This document shows positions 42,546-52,428 of a stretch of 64,000 nt of DNA, piece by piece (the stretch's first letter is position 1; every line of letters begins with the position of its first letter). Under the pieces are notes generated by a model that saw only the letters and a list, made by a program, of their open reading frames with translations, was not told the origin of the DNA and searched no databases. The position numbers and the translations under genes are program-made. Source of the DNA: an uncultured Desulfobulbus sp. (GTDB lineage Bacteria; Desulfobacterota; Desulfobulbia; Desulfobulbales; Desulfobulbaceae); the NCBI RefSeq assembly GCF_963664075.1, contig NZ_OY760916.1, forward strand, positions 1,552,001-1,616,000, given 5' to 3'.

Positions 42546-42574
42546 TTGTAAAATTTATACCCACAGTATATAAA
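42546..42574 (+). promoter_or_regulatory. Sigma-70 promoter of tRNA-Ser
   Basis: TTGTAA (42546-42551), a 17-bp spacer and TATAAA (42569-42574) are followed by a GC-rich discriminator, a layout usual for stringently controlled tRNA genes. Confidence 0.6.
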
Positions 42575-42631
42575 AGGTCCCCACGCCGAACGGGCAATCA
42601 ACGCCCCAGGCGTTTACATACAAACGATTTT

Positions 42632-42717
42632 GGAGAGGTGACCGAGCGGTTTAAGGTGCACGCCTGGAACGCGTGTGTACGCAAGTACCGTGAGTTCGAA
42701 TCTCACCCTCTCCGCCA
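42632..42717 (+). tRNA. tRNA-Ser(GGA)
   Basis: The acceptor arms GGAGAGG and CCTCTCC pair, the encoded CCA ends at 42717, the T-loop GTTCGAATC is present, and the long variable arm (TGTACGCAAGTACC) is typical of type-II tRNAs. The anticodon loop CTGGAAC gives anticodon GGA (42666-42668), reading UCC and UCU. It lies ~58 bp after its promoter and 11 bp before a terminator. Confidence 0.96.
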
Positions 42718-42728
42718 TATACGAAAAG

Positions 42729-42762
42729 GCCTTGTAACTTTGACGAGTTACAAGGCTTTTTT
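42729..42762 (+). terminator. Rho-independent terminator of tRNA-Ser
   Basis: GCCTTGTAACT (42729-42739) pairs with AGTTACAAGGC (42746-42756), followed by six T. Confidence 0.9.
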
Positions 42763-43362
42763 GTTCTACGCAGTAGGCGTTCTATTGAGGTGAGATTACG
42801 TTTGGATCATACGCGTTAAGTGAACCACACCCCATTTAACGCAACAGTCTATTGGCAGTTTTCTTTCGCTACTCATTGCATGCGGGCACGCCGACGGTAT
42901 TCACTTAACTGCATGTAATGTATCCCCGTTCGATCATCCCGGTTCATCCAGCTTTCAAAATACCTTTCAAATAATTTTCCTTTTGCATCAGGTCATCCAC
43001 GTTTGCTCTGAAGAACCTGAAGTAAACCCTGCGCATATTGTCGTATATTTTGCTCCAACTATGGGGCCACCTATTCTTTGAGTCAACGAAGAGATAGAAC
43101 AAAAGTAAGAAGATGTTCACTGTTCTTTGTACGCTCACCCGTCATTAAGTCTCCTGAAAAGCTGTTGTCCCTTGATTTGGCTGAGGGACAAGGCGCAATT
43201 TCTGGTGATGGGGCTGTCACTGGGGAAATACTGGGAGATTATATTTTTAAAATATCCCCTTATCCAAGGTTTCGGTTCGAGCGGGTTCGTGTCTGCACCT
43301 TTCCCTTTCAGGTGATTCGTAAGAGGAGATTTTTGTCATTTTTATGAATTTTCTTCAATAGT
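42763..43362. other. 600-bp stretch without recognised gene between tRNA-Ser and IS21
   Basis: Short frames on both strands (for instance minus 42944-43138, 64 codons) show no family resemblance or good ribosome site. The region is more AT-rich than its neighbours. It lies directly downstream of a tRNA gene, a usual integration site, and ends at an IS21 boundary, so it is probably island debris. Confidence 0.4.
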
Positions 43363-43494
43363 TGCCTATTCCGGTGAAGTCGGCCACGCATTCCATCCGA
43401 AGGCGGCCGGGCATTCCGGGGGAAGCCGGCCACCTGTTCCGGTGATTCCGGCCACCCCGGTCGGAGCGTAGCGACGCGGTTGTTAATAGTGTCT

Positions 43495-44247
43495 CTACTT
43501 GCTGTCTTGTTGTTCTGCCAATGGGGTCTTTTTCCGCATCGATCCTCCTTTGAGTTTCAGGGTGTGGGCGTTGTGGACCAGCCGGTCAAGGATTGCATCG
43601 GCTGTGGTGGGATCGCCGATGTGTTCATGCCAGTGCTCAACCGGGAGTTGACTGGTGACCAGTGTTGAACGTAGTCCATGGCGGTCCTCTAAAATTTCTA
43701 AAAAATCATAGCGTTGTTCCCGGGTTAGTGGTGCCAGACCGTAGTCGTCAAGGATCAGCAGGTCGGCTTTGGCAAAAGTGGCCAGGAGTTTGATATAACG
43801 ACCGTCACCTCTGGCCAGTGCGAGATCTGCAAAGAGGCGCGCAACCCTGAGATACAGCACGCTGAAGCCTTCCCGGCAGGCGGTATGGGAAAGAGCGCAG
43901 GCTAGGTACGATTTGCCCACGCCGGTGGGGCCGGTGATGAGCAGGTTCTGTTTTTGCTTGATCCATTGGCAGGTAGCCAGTTGCTGCACCTGCGATCTGT
44001 CCAGGCCACGGGGGTGTTTGAAATCGATATCTTCAACTACCGTATTCTGGCGGAGTTTGGCTTTGCGGAGCCGGGTCTGCATCTGTCTGGTCCGGCGGAG
44101 ATCGGTCTCCCGGTCGACCAGTAATCCAAGTCGTTGTTCAAAAGACAGCTCATTGATTTCCGGTTGTTCCCACTGCTGTTTCAACGCCTGAACCATACCA
44201 TGCAACCGGAGTGATTCCAGTTTATCGAGGGTTGGATGAGTCAACAT
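43495..44247 (-). CDS. istB: IS21 helper ATPase IstB
   Basis: A 250-aa AAA+ ATPase with the IstB N-terminal helix LDKLESLRLHGMVQAL, Walker A LLITGPTGVGKSYLACAL (about 100-117), Walker B LLILDDYGLAPL and LVTSQLPVEHWHEHIGDP. It selects target DNA and stimulates IstA. Its start is 9 bp downstream of the istA stop. Full length, so probably functional. Confidence 0.96.
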   Translation of the reverse strand: MLTHPTLDKLESLRLHGMVQALKQQWEQPEINELSFEQRLGLLVDRETDLRRTRQMQTRLRKAKLRQNTVVEDIDFKHPRGLDRSQVQQLATCQWIKQKQNLLITGPTGVGKSYLACALSHTACREGFSVLYLRVARLFADLALARGDGRYIKLLATFAKADLLILDDYGLAPLTREQRYDFLEILEDRHGLRSTLVTSQLPVEHWHEHIGDPTTADAILDRLVHNAHTLKLKGGSMRKKTPLAEQQDSK

Positions 44248-44256
44248 GGCGCCTCC

Positions 44257-45807
44257 TTACTGCACAGTGGGGTGGTAATAGTGAGGGCCACGGATGTTAT
44301 CATGCACCACGGTACTTTGAGCGACCTCTTCCACCTCGTTGGTCTTGTCCAAGCCGTGCTTGAGGATGGAGTCAATGCTGCGGAAGGAGACCGCACCGAT
44401 GACCAGCGCCCGGCCACAGGCCTGCTCCAGTCGGTCATTGCCATAGCTCTTTCCCAAACGAAGAATACCCATCAGGCTGCGATAGGCCTGTTGCGGATGT
44501 ACCCGGGAGGTCAGGATCTTTTCCGTGAGTTGCGTGGTCAGCGGACCGATCTTGGCTGCCCAGCGGAGAAACCGCTCCGGTGACCATTCTTGATATTGCC
44601 GGTGCGACGGCGGCATGTGGTCGGTTACCGTGGTGTGACGCCCCTTATCCCGGCTTCGCTGATGACTGGCAACCCGTTGTCCCCGGTCAAAACATTCGAC
44701 GACGGACGAGGTGATGCGGATGTCGAGCCGTTTTTTCACCAGCCGCGAGGGAACACTGTAATAATGGCCGTCTACTTCGACGTGATAGTCGATATGTACC
44801 GTTGCCTTTTTCCACAGGGCAAACTCATAGGGCGTGGCCGGCAATGGCCTGAGAGCCGGTTTATCAAGACGCTCGAACAGGATCTGCCGTGAACCGGGGA
44901 GTTTCTGGAAGGGCTTGGTGTTGAGTACGCGCTGTTGTTGACTGATGGCCTGGTTCAACTCCACAAGAGTGAAGTACCGTTGGTGCCGCAGCCTGGCAAG
45001 GATCTGCCGTTCAACGATCTGGACCGCGGTTTCCACCTTGGCCTTGTCACGTGGTGCACGAACCCGTGCTGGCAGGATCGCCACCCCGTAATGTGTGGCC
45101 ATATCCTGGTAGGTGGGATTCAACTCCGGCTCGTAGCGGCAGGTTTTGGTTACCCCGCTCTTGAGGTTGTCCGGAACCACCGCCTCCGGAATACCACCGA
45201 GAAATGCGAAGCAACGAACGTGCGAACCGATCCAGTCCGATAACCCCTGGCTCCAGGTCGCTTCGCAGTATGTCAGGTTACTGGCTCCCAATGTGGCGAC
45301 GAAGATCTCCGCCTTGCGGATCTCACCGGTCTTTCCATCCAATACCTCCATGGTCTGACCGGCGTAGTCGACAAAGAGCTTCTCACCGGCGCGATGTTCC
45401 TGCCGCATCACCGAATCGACCGTGCCACGCCATCGTTCGTACTGTTGGCAAAACCAGCTGTATTGGCACCCGTCTGGATGCTTTTCTTTGTACTCCTGCC
45501 TGAGCAGGGCCAGGGTTACGCCTTTATGGCGTAGTTCTCGTTGCACTTCGGCCCAATCAGGTTGCGGCCTGCTTTGTTGCTTTTCAGGGCTTGCAGAGGG
45601 GAAGAGCAGCTTCTCCAATCCGGTCTCATCCAGCCCATCAGGTAATGGCCAGGATAGACCTGCAGCCTGAGCACGCAGCAGGTAATCCGCTACCGTGCTC
45701 CGGCTTACTGATACACTTAAGGCCACCTCGCGATTGCTCAACCCGTGACCATACTTTAACCGCAGTATTTCGTAAATTTTGCGCATGGATAATCTCTCCG
45801 CCGGCAT
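44257..45807 (-). CDS. istA: IS21 transposase IstA
   Basis: A 516-aa DDE transposase. The N-terminal HTH (GLSNREVALSVSVSRSTVADYL) is followed by the rve core with Asp in LFVDYAGQTMEV, Asp in AVVPDNLKSGV and Glu in KAKVETAVQIVE. The C-terminal beta-barrel includes HYYSVPSRLVKKR. All catalytic residues are present. istB lies 9 bp downstream. Confidence 0.96.
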   Translation of the reverse strand: MPAERLSMRKIYEILRLKYGHGLSNREVALSVSVSRSTVADYLLRAQAAGLSWPLPDGLDETGLEKLLFPSASPEKQQSRPQPDWAEVQRELRHKGVTLALLRQEYKEKHPDGCQYSWFCQQYERWRGTVDSVMRQEHRAGEKLFVDYAGQTMEVLDGKTGEIRKAEIFVATLGASNLTYCEATWSQGLSDWIGSHVRCFAFLGGIPEAVVPDNLKSGVTKTCRYEPELNPTYQDMATHYGVAILPARVRAPRDKAKVETAVQIVERQILARLRHQRYFTLVELNQAISQQQRVLNTKPFQKLPGSRQILFERLDKPALRPLPATPYEFALWKKATVHIDYHVEVDGHYYSVPSRLVKKRLDIRITSSVVECFDRGQRVASHQRSRDKGRHTTVTDHMPPSHRQYQEWSPERFLRWAAKIGPLTTQLTEKILTSRVHPQQAYRSLMGILRLGKSYGNDRLEQACGRALVIGAVSFRSIDSILKHGLDKTNEVEEVAQSTVVHDNIRGPHYYHPTVQ

Positions 45808-45969
45808 CTTGCCCTCCTATGAAAAAGGAGATCAGATACCAGTCATTATCCCGCGCCGCTACCCCTTCAAAAGGGTGGCCGCTTTCCACCGGAATACCCG
45901 GCCGGATTGAAACGGAATCACTGGCCGGATTCGACCGGAATTGGTGGCCGACTTGCTCCGGAATACGCA

Positions 45970-46631
45970 ATCTGGATACAAAAATAAAAACAGGGCTTCG
46001 TTAATCGGAACTTGATCGCTTTCTTATTCAGATTCGTGAGGGATTAGATATTGCAGAACGTAATGTGCAACGGGCTGCAGAACTTGTAAGCAGTTTTAAG
46101 CAGGTTGCAGCCGATCAGACAAGTGCTGCCCGCAGACGGTTTAATCTTCAGGACATGGTAGAAGATGTTCTATTGACTCTGCAGCCGACGTTGAAAAGAA
46201 CGGTACATAGGCTGCACGCAGATATTGCAGAGGATATCACCCTTGAAAGTTATCCGGGCGTTATTGGTCAGATATTGACAAATTTGATCACTAACGCCTT
46301 GATGCATGCCTGGGCGTCAGGAGATAGTGGAAATATATCAGTCTTGGCACAACGAATGGAAGAGGACATATTACGGTTATCAGTTGCTGATAATGGCAGT
46401 GGCATTGCTGAATCATTGAAAAAGAAAATCTTTGAACCATTTTTTACCACTGCTATGGGCCGCGGGGGGACAGGACTAGGACTCAATATTGCTTATAACA
46501 GTGCGCGAAACGTTTTGGGTGGTGTTCTTCTCTGTGAAGATGGGGAGACTGAGGGCGCCGTTTTTCATCTTGATATTCCACTTCATGCCCCGCATCTTAA
46601 CTCAAATGAGCAGGATACAATACGCAAGTAA
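45970..46631 (+). pseudogene. 5'-truncated sensor histidine kinase remnant with in-frame stop
   Basis: Directly after the IS21 end the frame reads LDTKIKTGLR, then TAA at 46002-46004, then SELDRFLIQIREGLDIAERN in the same frame. This matches the dimerisation region of a kinase family that continues NVQRAAELVSSFKQVAADQ. An HATPase follows intact: NLITNALMHAW, VADNGSGIAE, FEPFFTTAMGRGGTGLGL. The phospho-acceptor His and all upstream sensor parts are missing; the left flank of IS21 does not hold them. The gene is therefore dead through truncation plus a nonsense codon, although the HATPase part could be translated from GTG 46065. Confidence 0.85.
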
Positions 46632-46664
46632 AGACTCTTACAGGGACAGATGCCTGTTTCCATT

Positions 46665-49640
46665 TTAGAGTAGTTTCGCCAGAACTTCTTTGAGCTTTGA
46701 GAAAAGAAAGGGTTTTTCTAAAAAGGCTTGAATCGCTAGTTCATTATGGCCCACCATGACGTGCGATTCGTTATAGCCACTGGCCAATATAACTGGGATA
46801 TCGGGTGCTTTTTTACGAATAATAGCCACCGTTTCCCAGCCGTTGAGCCGTGGCATGACCACATCACAGAGTATACAATCTATTCTGGCCTGATGTTCAT
46901 TGAAGATTTCCACCGCCTGTGCTCCGTTGGCTGCCTCAAGGATCTTGTAGCCCAGGCGTTCAAGCATCTCACCGACAATTTTTCTGATTATTTCTTCATC
47001 ATCAACCACGAGAATAGTTCCCCCCTGGGAGGGATGTTCTTTCTGTTGCTCTTGTTTGGGATTCTCAACGATATTAAGCTGGAGAAGTGGAAAATATACC
47101 GTAAAAGCACTTCCTTGTCCTTCTCCTGTTTCTACGGTAACTGCCCCCTTGTGAGCGCGTATTATGCCAAGTACTGCGGATAACCCCATGCCGCGTCCTG
47201 TAAATTTACTTGAGTAAAATGGATCAAACAGACGGGCAATATCTTGTTCGCGTATACCAACACCTGTATCCCTGACCTCAAGCATGGCATACGATACATC
47301 TTCAGGAGTAAAATCGACTGGAAATCGGTTCTCGTTTGGGATGGCTGCACCTTCAATGGTGTCAATACAAAGAGCTACCTCGCCTTGATGATTAGGACAG
47401 GCCTCCCAGGCGTTTGCTACGAGATTCGTGAGAACCTGTTGAATGTTGTTTGCGTTAGCATTTATCATCAACCTCAGTTCAGTGGCCTGAAAACTGTAAT
47501 CGATACTTTCAGGAATTGTTGCCTTCAAAATGGGTTGATAATTGGTGCAAATGACACGCAGATCAAGCAGAGAAAATTGACAGGGAGCTGAGCCCAGGTA
47601 AATGAGCAACAGTTTACTGACTTCGGCGGCGGACGCTGCTGATTTAAGAGCTGAATCTGCGAGGTCTTGCATCTGAGATTTTTCTTTATGTTCAGGTGAA
47701 TGGTATAACACTTCCCCCATCATTTCCAGACTCATTGTCACCGCCTGGAGCTTGTTGTTAAAGTGGTGAGCAATTGCTCCAGCCATACGAGCGAGGCTCT
47801 CGGCTTTTTGCAGTTGTATGTTTTGGGTCTCGAGACGTTCTCGCTCTTCATCTGCCTGAATACGTGAGGTTATATCGTGGACAATGGCAAAGTTCACTGA
47901 GCTGTCCTGGATTGAGATAGATGCGGTGTGCATCTCCACCGTCCGCACTGACCCATCAGCTATCCTGTGGGGAACCGCAAATTCACTGAGCTCACCTCTG
48001 TCAATTTGAGACAAAATCTGTTCGATATTATCCTGGGGCAGGCAGCTGATCTGGCCTATATCCATCTTTTCGAGCTGTTCACGCGAGTATCCGTAAAATT
48101 CCGAAGCTGCGTGATTTGCCTTGATAATACGCCCGGTTTGGGGATCAAGCAGGAGCATAATCGCGCTGTGCTCTTCAAAGAGCAGACGAAATTGGGTCTC
48201 ACTGGCCTGGAGGGCCTGTTCAAGTTTCTTCCGTTCGGTAATATCTTTGACTAAGGCAACCATGCCTCGGACTTGGTTATCGGGAGAGGTGAGGGGCGTG
48301 CTATACCATTCGCAATCGATGAGGTTTCCTGATTTGGTCAGGTTTGCCTGGACACTCTTGCCGTTTTCCTGATGTGTGGCCTGGAGTAATGAAAGATTCT
48401 GACCGATGGCCTCTTCAGCGTTGTAACCAAAGACTTGACCTGCTGCCGGGTTCCAGGCGGTAATTATTTCGTGAGTATTCCATTCAATGACCGCAAGCGG
48501 TGATTGCTGAAAATAGAGAGCAAATTTTTGTTGAGTGAGAAGCTTATCGTGCATCTGATCAGCGATGATCAGAGCCTGGTGACGAGCTCTGCCCTGCATA
48601 AAAGCCAGGAGGCTTAAACCAATACTCATCAAGATTCCGGCGACCAGAAGAATTTGAGGCTGGTGCTGGTCAAAACCGTTGTCAAATTCCGGGAGCGAGC
48701 GAAAGGTTAAACACCAGGTGGTGCCATAGACTTCAATCGTTGTCGTTCGTTCAAATTTTGAAGGATAATCGACCTGGGGGGAGCGACGTTCTGCCTGCCA
48801 ACTACTGAACAGGAGTTGCTTTGTGTCAGGTTTGTTACCTGCATAAATGGAAAAATCGATATCCTGAGGCATAATTTTGAGAGCGCCATAGGCAAAATCA
48901 TCCATGCGAATTGGGCTGTATACATAACCCCGCAAGGCGGTTCTTCGCTCTTCAACAGTGCTCAGAGGCATACCTGCGCGATAGGAGGGAATATACATCA
49001 AGATGCCATTTTGCTTGATGACATTCATTTCCTGTACAAGGATGACTTTCCCGGTGATACTGGTTTTTCCTGTGTCGCGGGCAATATCCATGGCCGCCCG
49101 TCGAACCGGTTCAGAATACATGTCATAGCCAAAGGCCCGTTGGTTGGCCTTGTTAAAAGGCTCAAGCCAGACAATGGCAGTGTAAATATCTCGTGATTCT
49201 TCGGGGGTGACGTGAAATTGTGGAAACCCTTCCTGTCGAATTTCCTGTTCCAGCATCGGGACCTGGTCAGGTTTTAACCAGACAGTATATCCAAATCCCA
49301 GTATACCTGGATTGGTCTTGGTGAGGTTCAACGAGGAGGCATAGATATGCCATTCTAAACGGGTGAGCGATTCTCCACGAACTTCAAACAACGAGTTGCC
49401 GCCCAAAAGTACAGTCTCATTGTTTTGCAGCCGGCTAAGAAGTTGCCGAAGAATATCATCTGAATGGTTCTGGAAACGAGTTTGGGCACGCTTGCTGATG
49501 CGTTGGTCAATATTGTGCCACATCAGAATGGTGGTTGTCAGGGTAACCGCCAAGACCAAAAGGGGGAGAAGGAGCGAATAGAGCAGGGGGTGGCTGGATT
49601 GATTTGCCGTGTGCTGTGTATCATTGATCATGCGCAGCAA
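46665..49640 (-). CDS. CHASE-domain multi-PAS hybrid histidine kinase
   Basis: A 991-aa sensor. TM1 is at about 20-42, followed by a periplasmic CHASE domain (about 75-300, containing GFGYTVWLKPDQVP and RAFGYDMYSEPVRRAAM) and TM2 at about 325-345. Two PAS domains (about 365-600) come next. A HisKA of the AHHFNN type (AGAIAHHFNNKLQAVTMSLE) and an HATPase (NLVANAWEACPN, DTGVGIREQD, GRGMGLSAVLG) are followed by a C-terminal receiver (ILVVDDEEII, IDCILCDVVMPRLNGWE). CHASE domains bind small extracellular ligands; the ligand is unknown. The gene converges with the kinase remnant at 45970. Confidence 0.93.
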   Translation of the reverse strand: MLRMINDTQHTANQSSHPLLYSLLLPLLVLAVTLTTTILMWHNIDQRISKRAQTRFQNHSDDILRQLLSRLQNNETVLLGGNSLFEVRGESLTRLEWHIYASSLNLTKTNPGILGFGYTVWLKPDQVPMLEQEIRQEGFPQFHVTPEESRDIYTAIVWLEPFNKANQRAFGYDMYSEPVRRAAMDIARDTGKTSITGKVILVQEMNVIKQNGILMYIPSYRAGMPLSTVEERRTALRGYVYSPIRMDDFAYGALKIMPQDIDFSIYAGNKPDTKQLLFSSWQAERRSPQVDYPSKFERTTTIEVYGTTWCLTFRSLPEFDNGFDQHQPQILLVAGILMSIGLSLLAFMQGRARHQALIIADQMHDKLLTQQKFALYFQQSPLAVIEWNTHEIITAWNPAAGQVFGYNAEEAIGQNLSLLQATHQENGKSVQANLTKSGNLIDCEWYSTPLTSPDNQVRGMVALVKDITERKKLEQALQASETQFRLLFEEHSAIMLLLDPQTGRIIKANHAASEFYGYSREQLEKMDIGQISCLPQDNIEQILSQIDRGELSEFAVPHRIADGSVRTVEMHTASISIQDSSVNFAIVHDITSRIQADEERERLETQNIQLQKAESLARMAGAIAHHFNNKLQAVTMSLEMMGEVLYHSPEHKEKSQMQDLADSALKSAASAAEVSKLLLIYLGSAPCQFSLLDLRVICTNYQPILKATIPESIDYSFQATELRLMINANANNIQQVLTNLVANAWEACPNHQGEVALCIDTIEGAAIPNENRFPVDFTPEDVSYAMLEVRDTGVGIREQDIARLFDPFYSSKFTGRGMGLSAVLGIIRAHKGAVTVETGEGQGSAFTVYFPLLQLNIVENPKQEQQKEHPSQGGTILVVDDEEIIRKIVGEMLERLGYKILEAANGAQAVEIFNEHQARIDCILCDVVMPRLNGWETVAIIRKKAPDIPVILASGYNESHVMVGHNELAIQAFLEKPFLFSKLKEVLAKLL

Positions 49641-49983
49641 CTCCGATAGGGGAACTCAACCATAAGCCATTGACGCCGCAAGGGCTCGATAGATATTTGA
49701 TACCGGATTCAGGTGGTGCTTAAGTAACTTTACCGTATTTGAAAAAAAAACAGCAAATATCTAGGCGATTTTTTTTGGACAGTGCGTGGCATAGCAAAAA
49801 ACGTAAACGGGATGTGTAGGGAGTAAACCTGGATGAGGCATAAGTAAAATTTGCTTCAATGCATGAAAATCTCTACAATTAAAAAAAGCTAACAATCAGG
49901 CGCTTCCCCCTAATATGTTTTATTGATTTCGGCCTGCACCTACAAGGCCGTGACTTCGGGCCATGGAGGAGTTTTCGTTTATC
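49641..49983. other. Divergent intergenic region between two hybrid kinases
   Basis: No gene is seen. The 343 bp are AT-rich with poly-A and poly-T runs (about 49740-49780). They contain one inverted copy of the CCTGAATCCG core (49704-49713) that also forms the ends of the 27639 repeat. Promoters for both kinases should lie here, but none has a clear consensus. Confidence 0.4.
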
Positions 49984-52320
49984 ATGCAATTGTATAGACA
50001 GAAAACAACCCGCCACCTTTTACTGCTTGCCGGTGGGGTTATTATCCTGCTTGTTCTTTCCTGTTTTCTGGGGCTGACCGTCAAGCAGGAGAGCATGATC
50101 AAATCCTCGGTATATCTCTCTGCCCAACGGCTCTTTGAATCGATTGTTCTCACCCGCCGTTGGAACGCGCAGTATGGCGGTGTATTTGTTCAAAAAAAAA
50201 CTGGAATGCTATCCAATCCATATCTGGAGCATCCTGATATTTCCACAGCTTCAGGCCTTATCTATACCCTGAAAAATCCGGCGCTTATGACCCGGGAAAT
50301 TTCTCTTCTTGCGGAACAAAGTGGTCACTACCGCTACCATATCACCAGCCTGAAGTTAATGAATCTTGCTAACGTTCCCGACAATTGGGAGCGTGAGAGC
50401 CTGGAAAAATTTGAACAGGGGGTAGAAGAACGGGTACAGGTCGCTGTAGTTGATGGACAACAGGTGTACCGTTTCATGCGACCTTTGGTTGTTGAAGATG
50501 GCTGCATGTCTTGTCATGGCAAACAGGGCTACCAAAGAGGAGAAGTTCGTGGAGGTATTTCCGTGTCCTTGCCCTATAAGGACATCGCCGCGCATCTTGG
50601 AAGCAACCGTATCAAAATGGCGGGGCTCGCTCTCTCCATTATCGGGATATTTATTTTCTTGTTTTATTTTGTCATCTGGAGGTTGGTGGGGCATTTGTTT
50701 TCTATTTCCGGGGAGTTGAAGGAACAAAAACAACAGCTCGAATATCTTAACGCCGACCTGGATGAGATAGTCAACGAGCGAACTCTAGCCCTCCAAGAAA
50801 GCGAACAGCGATTCCGCTTACTTTTTGAGCAGGCTCCTGTGGGGATTTGTCATATTGGCTTGAATGGACAAATTCTCAGAGTCAATGACCGTTTTTGTGA
50901 GATATTTGGCTATGAAGTTTCCCAGCTTTTAGCCAAACAATTTCAAGATATTTCTTTTGATGCCAAAAAAATTTCCATGCTCGGTGAGTGGGAGGAGCTC
51001 CTTATTGGGGAGAAAGATTCCTTTACCCTGGAACAGCCATATCTGCGGGCTGATAATTTCGAGCTTTGGGTCTATCTTACCATTTCGCTGATTCGTCGAG
51101 AAAGTGGAGAGCCCCGTTATTTCATCTGTGTAGTCGAAGATCGCTCAGAACGCAGAAACCTGCAGCTGCAACTGCAGCAGGCTCAAAAAATGGAGGCCAT
51201 GGGTACGTTGGCCGGAGGTATTGCCCACGACTTTAATAATATACTGACTCCAATCCTGGGGTACACCGAGATGCTCATGGAGGATAGTCAAGCAAATGAA
51301 AAGCAATACAATTCACTCCAGGCGGTATTCAATGCGGCTACTCGTGCTCAGGAACTGATTCGCCAGATTCTTACCTTCAGCCGACGAAACGATACTGAAC
51401 AACATCCTTTAAATATTACCCTTGTAGTTAAGGAAGTTCTCAAACTGCTTCGGTCATTTCTACCTTCCAGTGTGGAGATCTGTCATTTACTCACCAAAGA
51501 AGACTGTATTGTCCGCGCTAACCCAACCCAGATTCACCAGGTGATGATGAATCTCTGTACCAATGCCTATCAGGCCATGGAAGAGGGCAGCGGGACGCTC
51601 ACCGTTGAACTGGATATACAGCATTTGGAAAATACAGAGGAACTGCTTTCGCTTCCAGCCGGACGTTATGGGGTTTTGCTCGTCAAGGATACGGGCTGCG
51701 GTATGGATGCAATAACAATTGAGCGTATGTATGAGCCCTATTTCACGACTAAAGACAAGGGGGAGGGGACCGGTCTGGGGTTGGCGATGGTGCATGCAAT
51801 TGTAGAAGACCTCGGGGGAGCGATAGAAGTTGTGAGTACTCCTGGGAAAGGGACCTGTTTTACCGTCTATTTTCCCATTGTTGTCAGAGAACCCACTTCT
51901 CGAGGCGTTGCAGCTCTTCCGTTGGGAGAAGGAATTCCTGGAGGGGAAGAATCAATTTTATTGGTGGATGATGAGCCTGCCATTGTCTCTATGCAGACGA
52001 TTATGCTTGAAGAACTTGGCTATCACATCACCTCGTTGAGCAACCCTGTGCGAGCGCTTGAGCTCTTTCGGGAAGATGCTAGTCGATTTGATCTCGTTAT
52101 CAGCGATATATCCATGCCGGAAATGAGTGGCGTGCTGTTGGCAAAAGAAATCAACAAGCTCAGAGCTGATATTCCTATTCTTCTTATCACCGGTTTCAGC
52201 GCTGAATATTCGAGGGAAATTTTTAAGCTTAATGCCGTACACGGCTTGTTGACCAAACCTATACTTAAACAAGATCTTGCTCGCTCGGTACGGCAAGCCC
52301 TGGATAAAAACACAAAGTAA
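49984..52320 (+). CDS. DUF3365 (c-heme motif) PAS hybrid histidine kinase
   Basis: A 778-aa sensor. TM1 is at about 12-32 and a periplasmic DUF3365/Tll0287-like domain at about 40-210. That domain includes the c-type heme motif CMSCH (nt 50503-50517, Cys174, Cys177, His178). TM2 lies at about 217-240, then a PAS domain (about 275-390), HisKA with LAGGIAHDFNNILTPILGYTEM, HATPase (NLCTNAYQAMEEGSG, GEGTGLGLAMVH) and a receiver (LLVDDEPAIV, LVISDISMPEMSG). The heme should sense redox state, oxygen, NO or similar. ATG 49984 is preferred to 49963, because the GGAGGA overlapping the upstream ATG then serves as ribosome site. Confidence 0.92.
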   Translation: MQLYRQKTTRHLLLLAGGVIILLVLSCFLGLTVKQESMIKSSVYLSAQRLFESIVLTRRWNAQYGGVFVQKKTGMLSNPYLEHPDISTASGLIYTLKNPALMTREISLLAEQSGHYRYHITSLKLMNLANVPDNWERESLEKFEQGVEERVQVAVVDGQQVYRFMRPLVVEDGCMSCHGKQGYQRGEVRGGISVSLPYKDIAAHLGSNRIKMAGLALSIIGIFIFLFYFVIWRLVGHLFSISGELKEQKQQLEYLNADLDEIVNERTLALQESEQRFRLLFEQAPVGICHIGLNGQILRVNDRFCEIFGYEVSQLLAKQFQDISFDAKKISMLGEWEELLIGEKDSFTLEQPYLRADNFELWVYLTISLIRRESGEPRYFICVVEDRSERRNLQLQLQQAQKMEAMGTLAGGIAHDFNNILTPILGYTEMLMEDSQANEKQYNSLQAVFNAATRAQELIRQILTFSRRNDTEQHPLNITLVVKEVLKLLRSFLPSSVEICHLLTKEDCIVRANPTQIHQVMMNLCTNAYQAMEEGSGTLTVELDIQHLENTEELLSLPAGRYGVLLVKDTGCGMDAITIERMYEPYFTTKDKGEGTGLGLAMVHAIVEDLGGAIEVVSTPGKGTCFTVYFPIVVREPTSRGVAALPLGEGIPGGEESILLVDDEPAIVSMQTIMLEELGYHITSLSNPVRALELFREDASRFDLVISDISMPEMSGVLLAKEINKLRADIPILLITGFSAEYSREIFKLNAVHGLLTKPILKQDLARSVRQALDKNTK

Positions 52321-52428
52321 GAAAAATGAAGAATTAAAAATTATTCTTAAGCAAGTCAGCCTCGAGTGATATAAAAAATAGAGAAGTTCTGACGGATATT
52401 TTTAGATATTTTTTGGAGGAATGGCTGT

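Larger units (their letters stand above)
43363..45969 (-). mobile_element. IS21-family insertion sequence
   Basis: Both ends begin TGC(C/G)TATTCCGG and continue with AAGTCGGCCAC after one variable position, in inverted orientation (43363 and 45969 inward). Several further copies of a TTCCGG...GGCCAC unit follow at each end (43367-43460 and 45868-45965), the multiple transposase-binding sites typical of IS21. The element carries istA and istB on the minus strand. No clear target duplication is seen, so a flank has probably been deleted or rearranged. Confidence 0.88.

Noticed and set aside
42944-43138. 64-codon minus-strand frame downstream of tRNA-Ser
   Set aside because: No ribosome site and no recognisable family; reported only as part of a gene-free stretch.
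42763-43362. Possible attachment-site duplicate of the tRNA-Ser 3' end marking an integrated island
   Set aside because: No second copy of the tRNA 3' end was found in the window.
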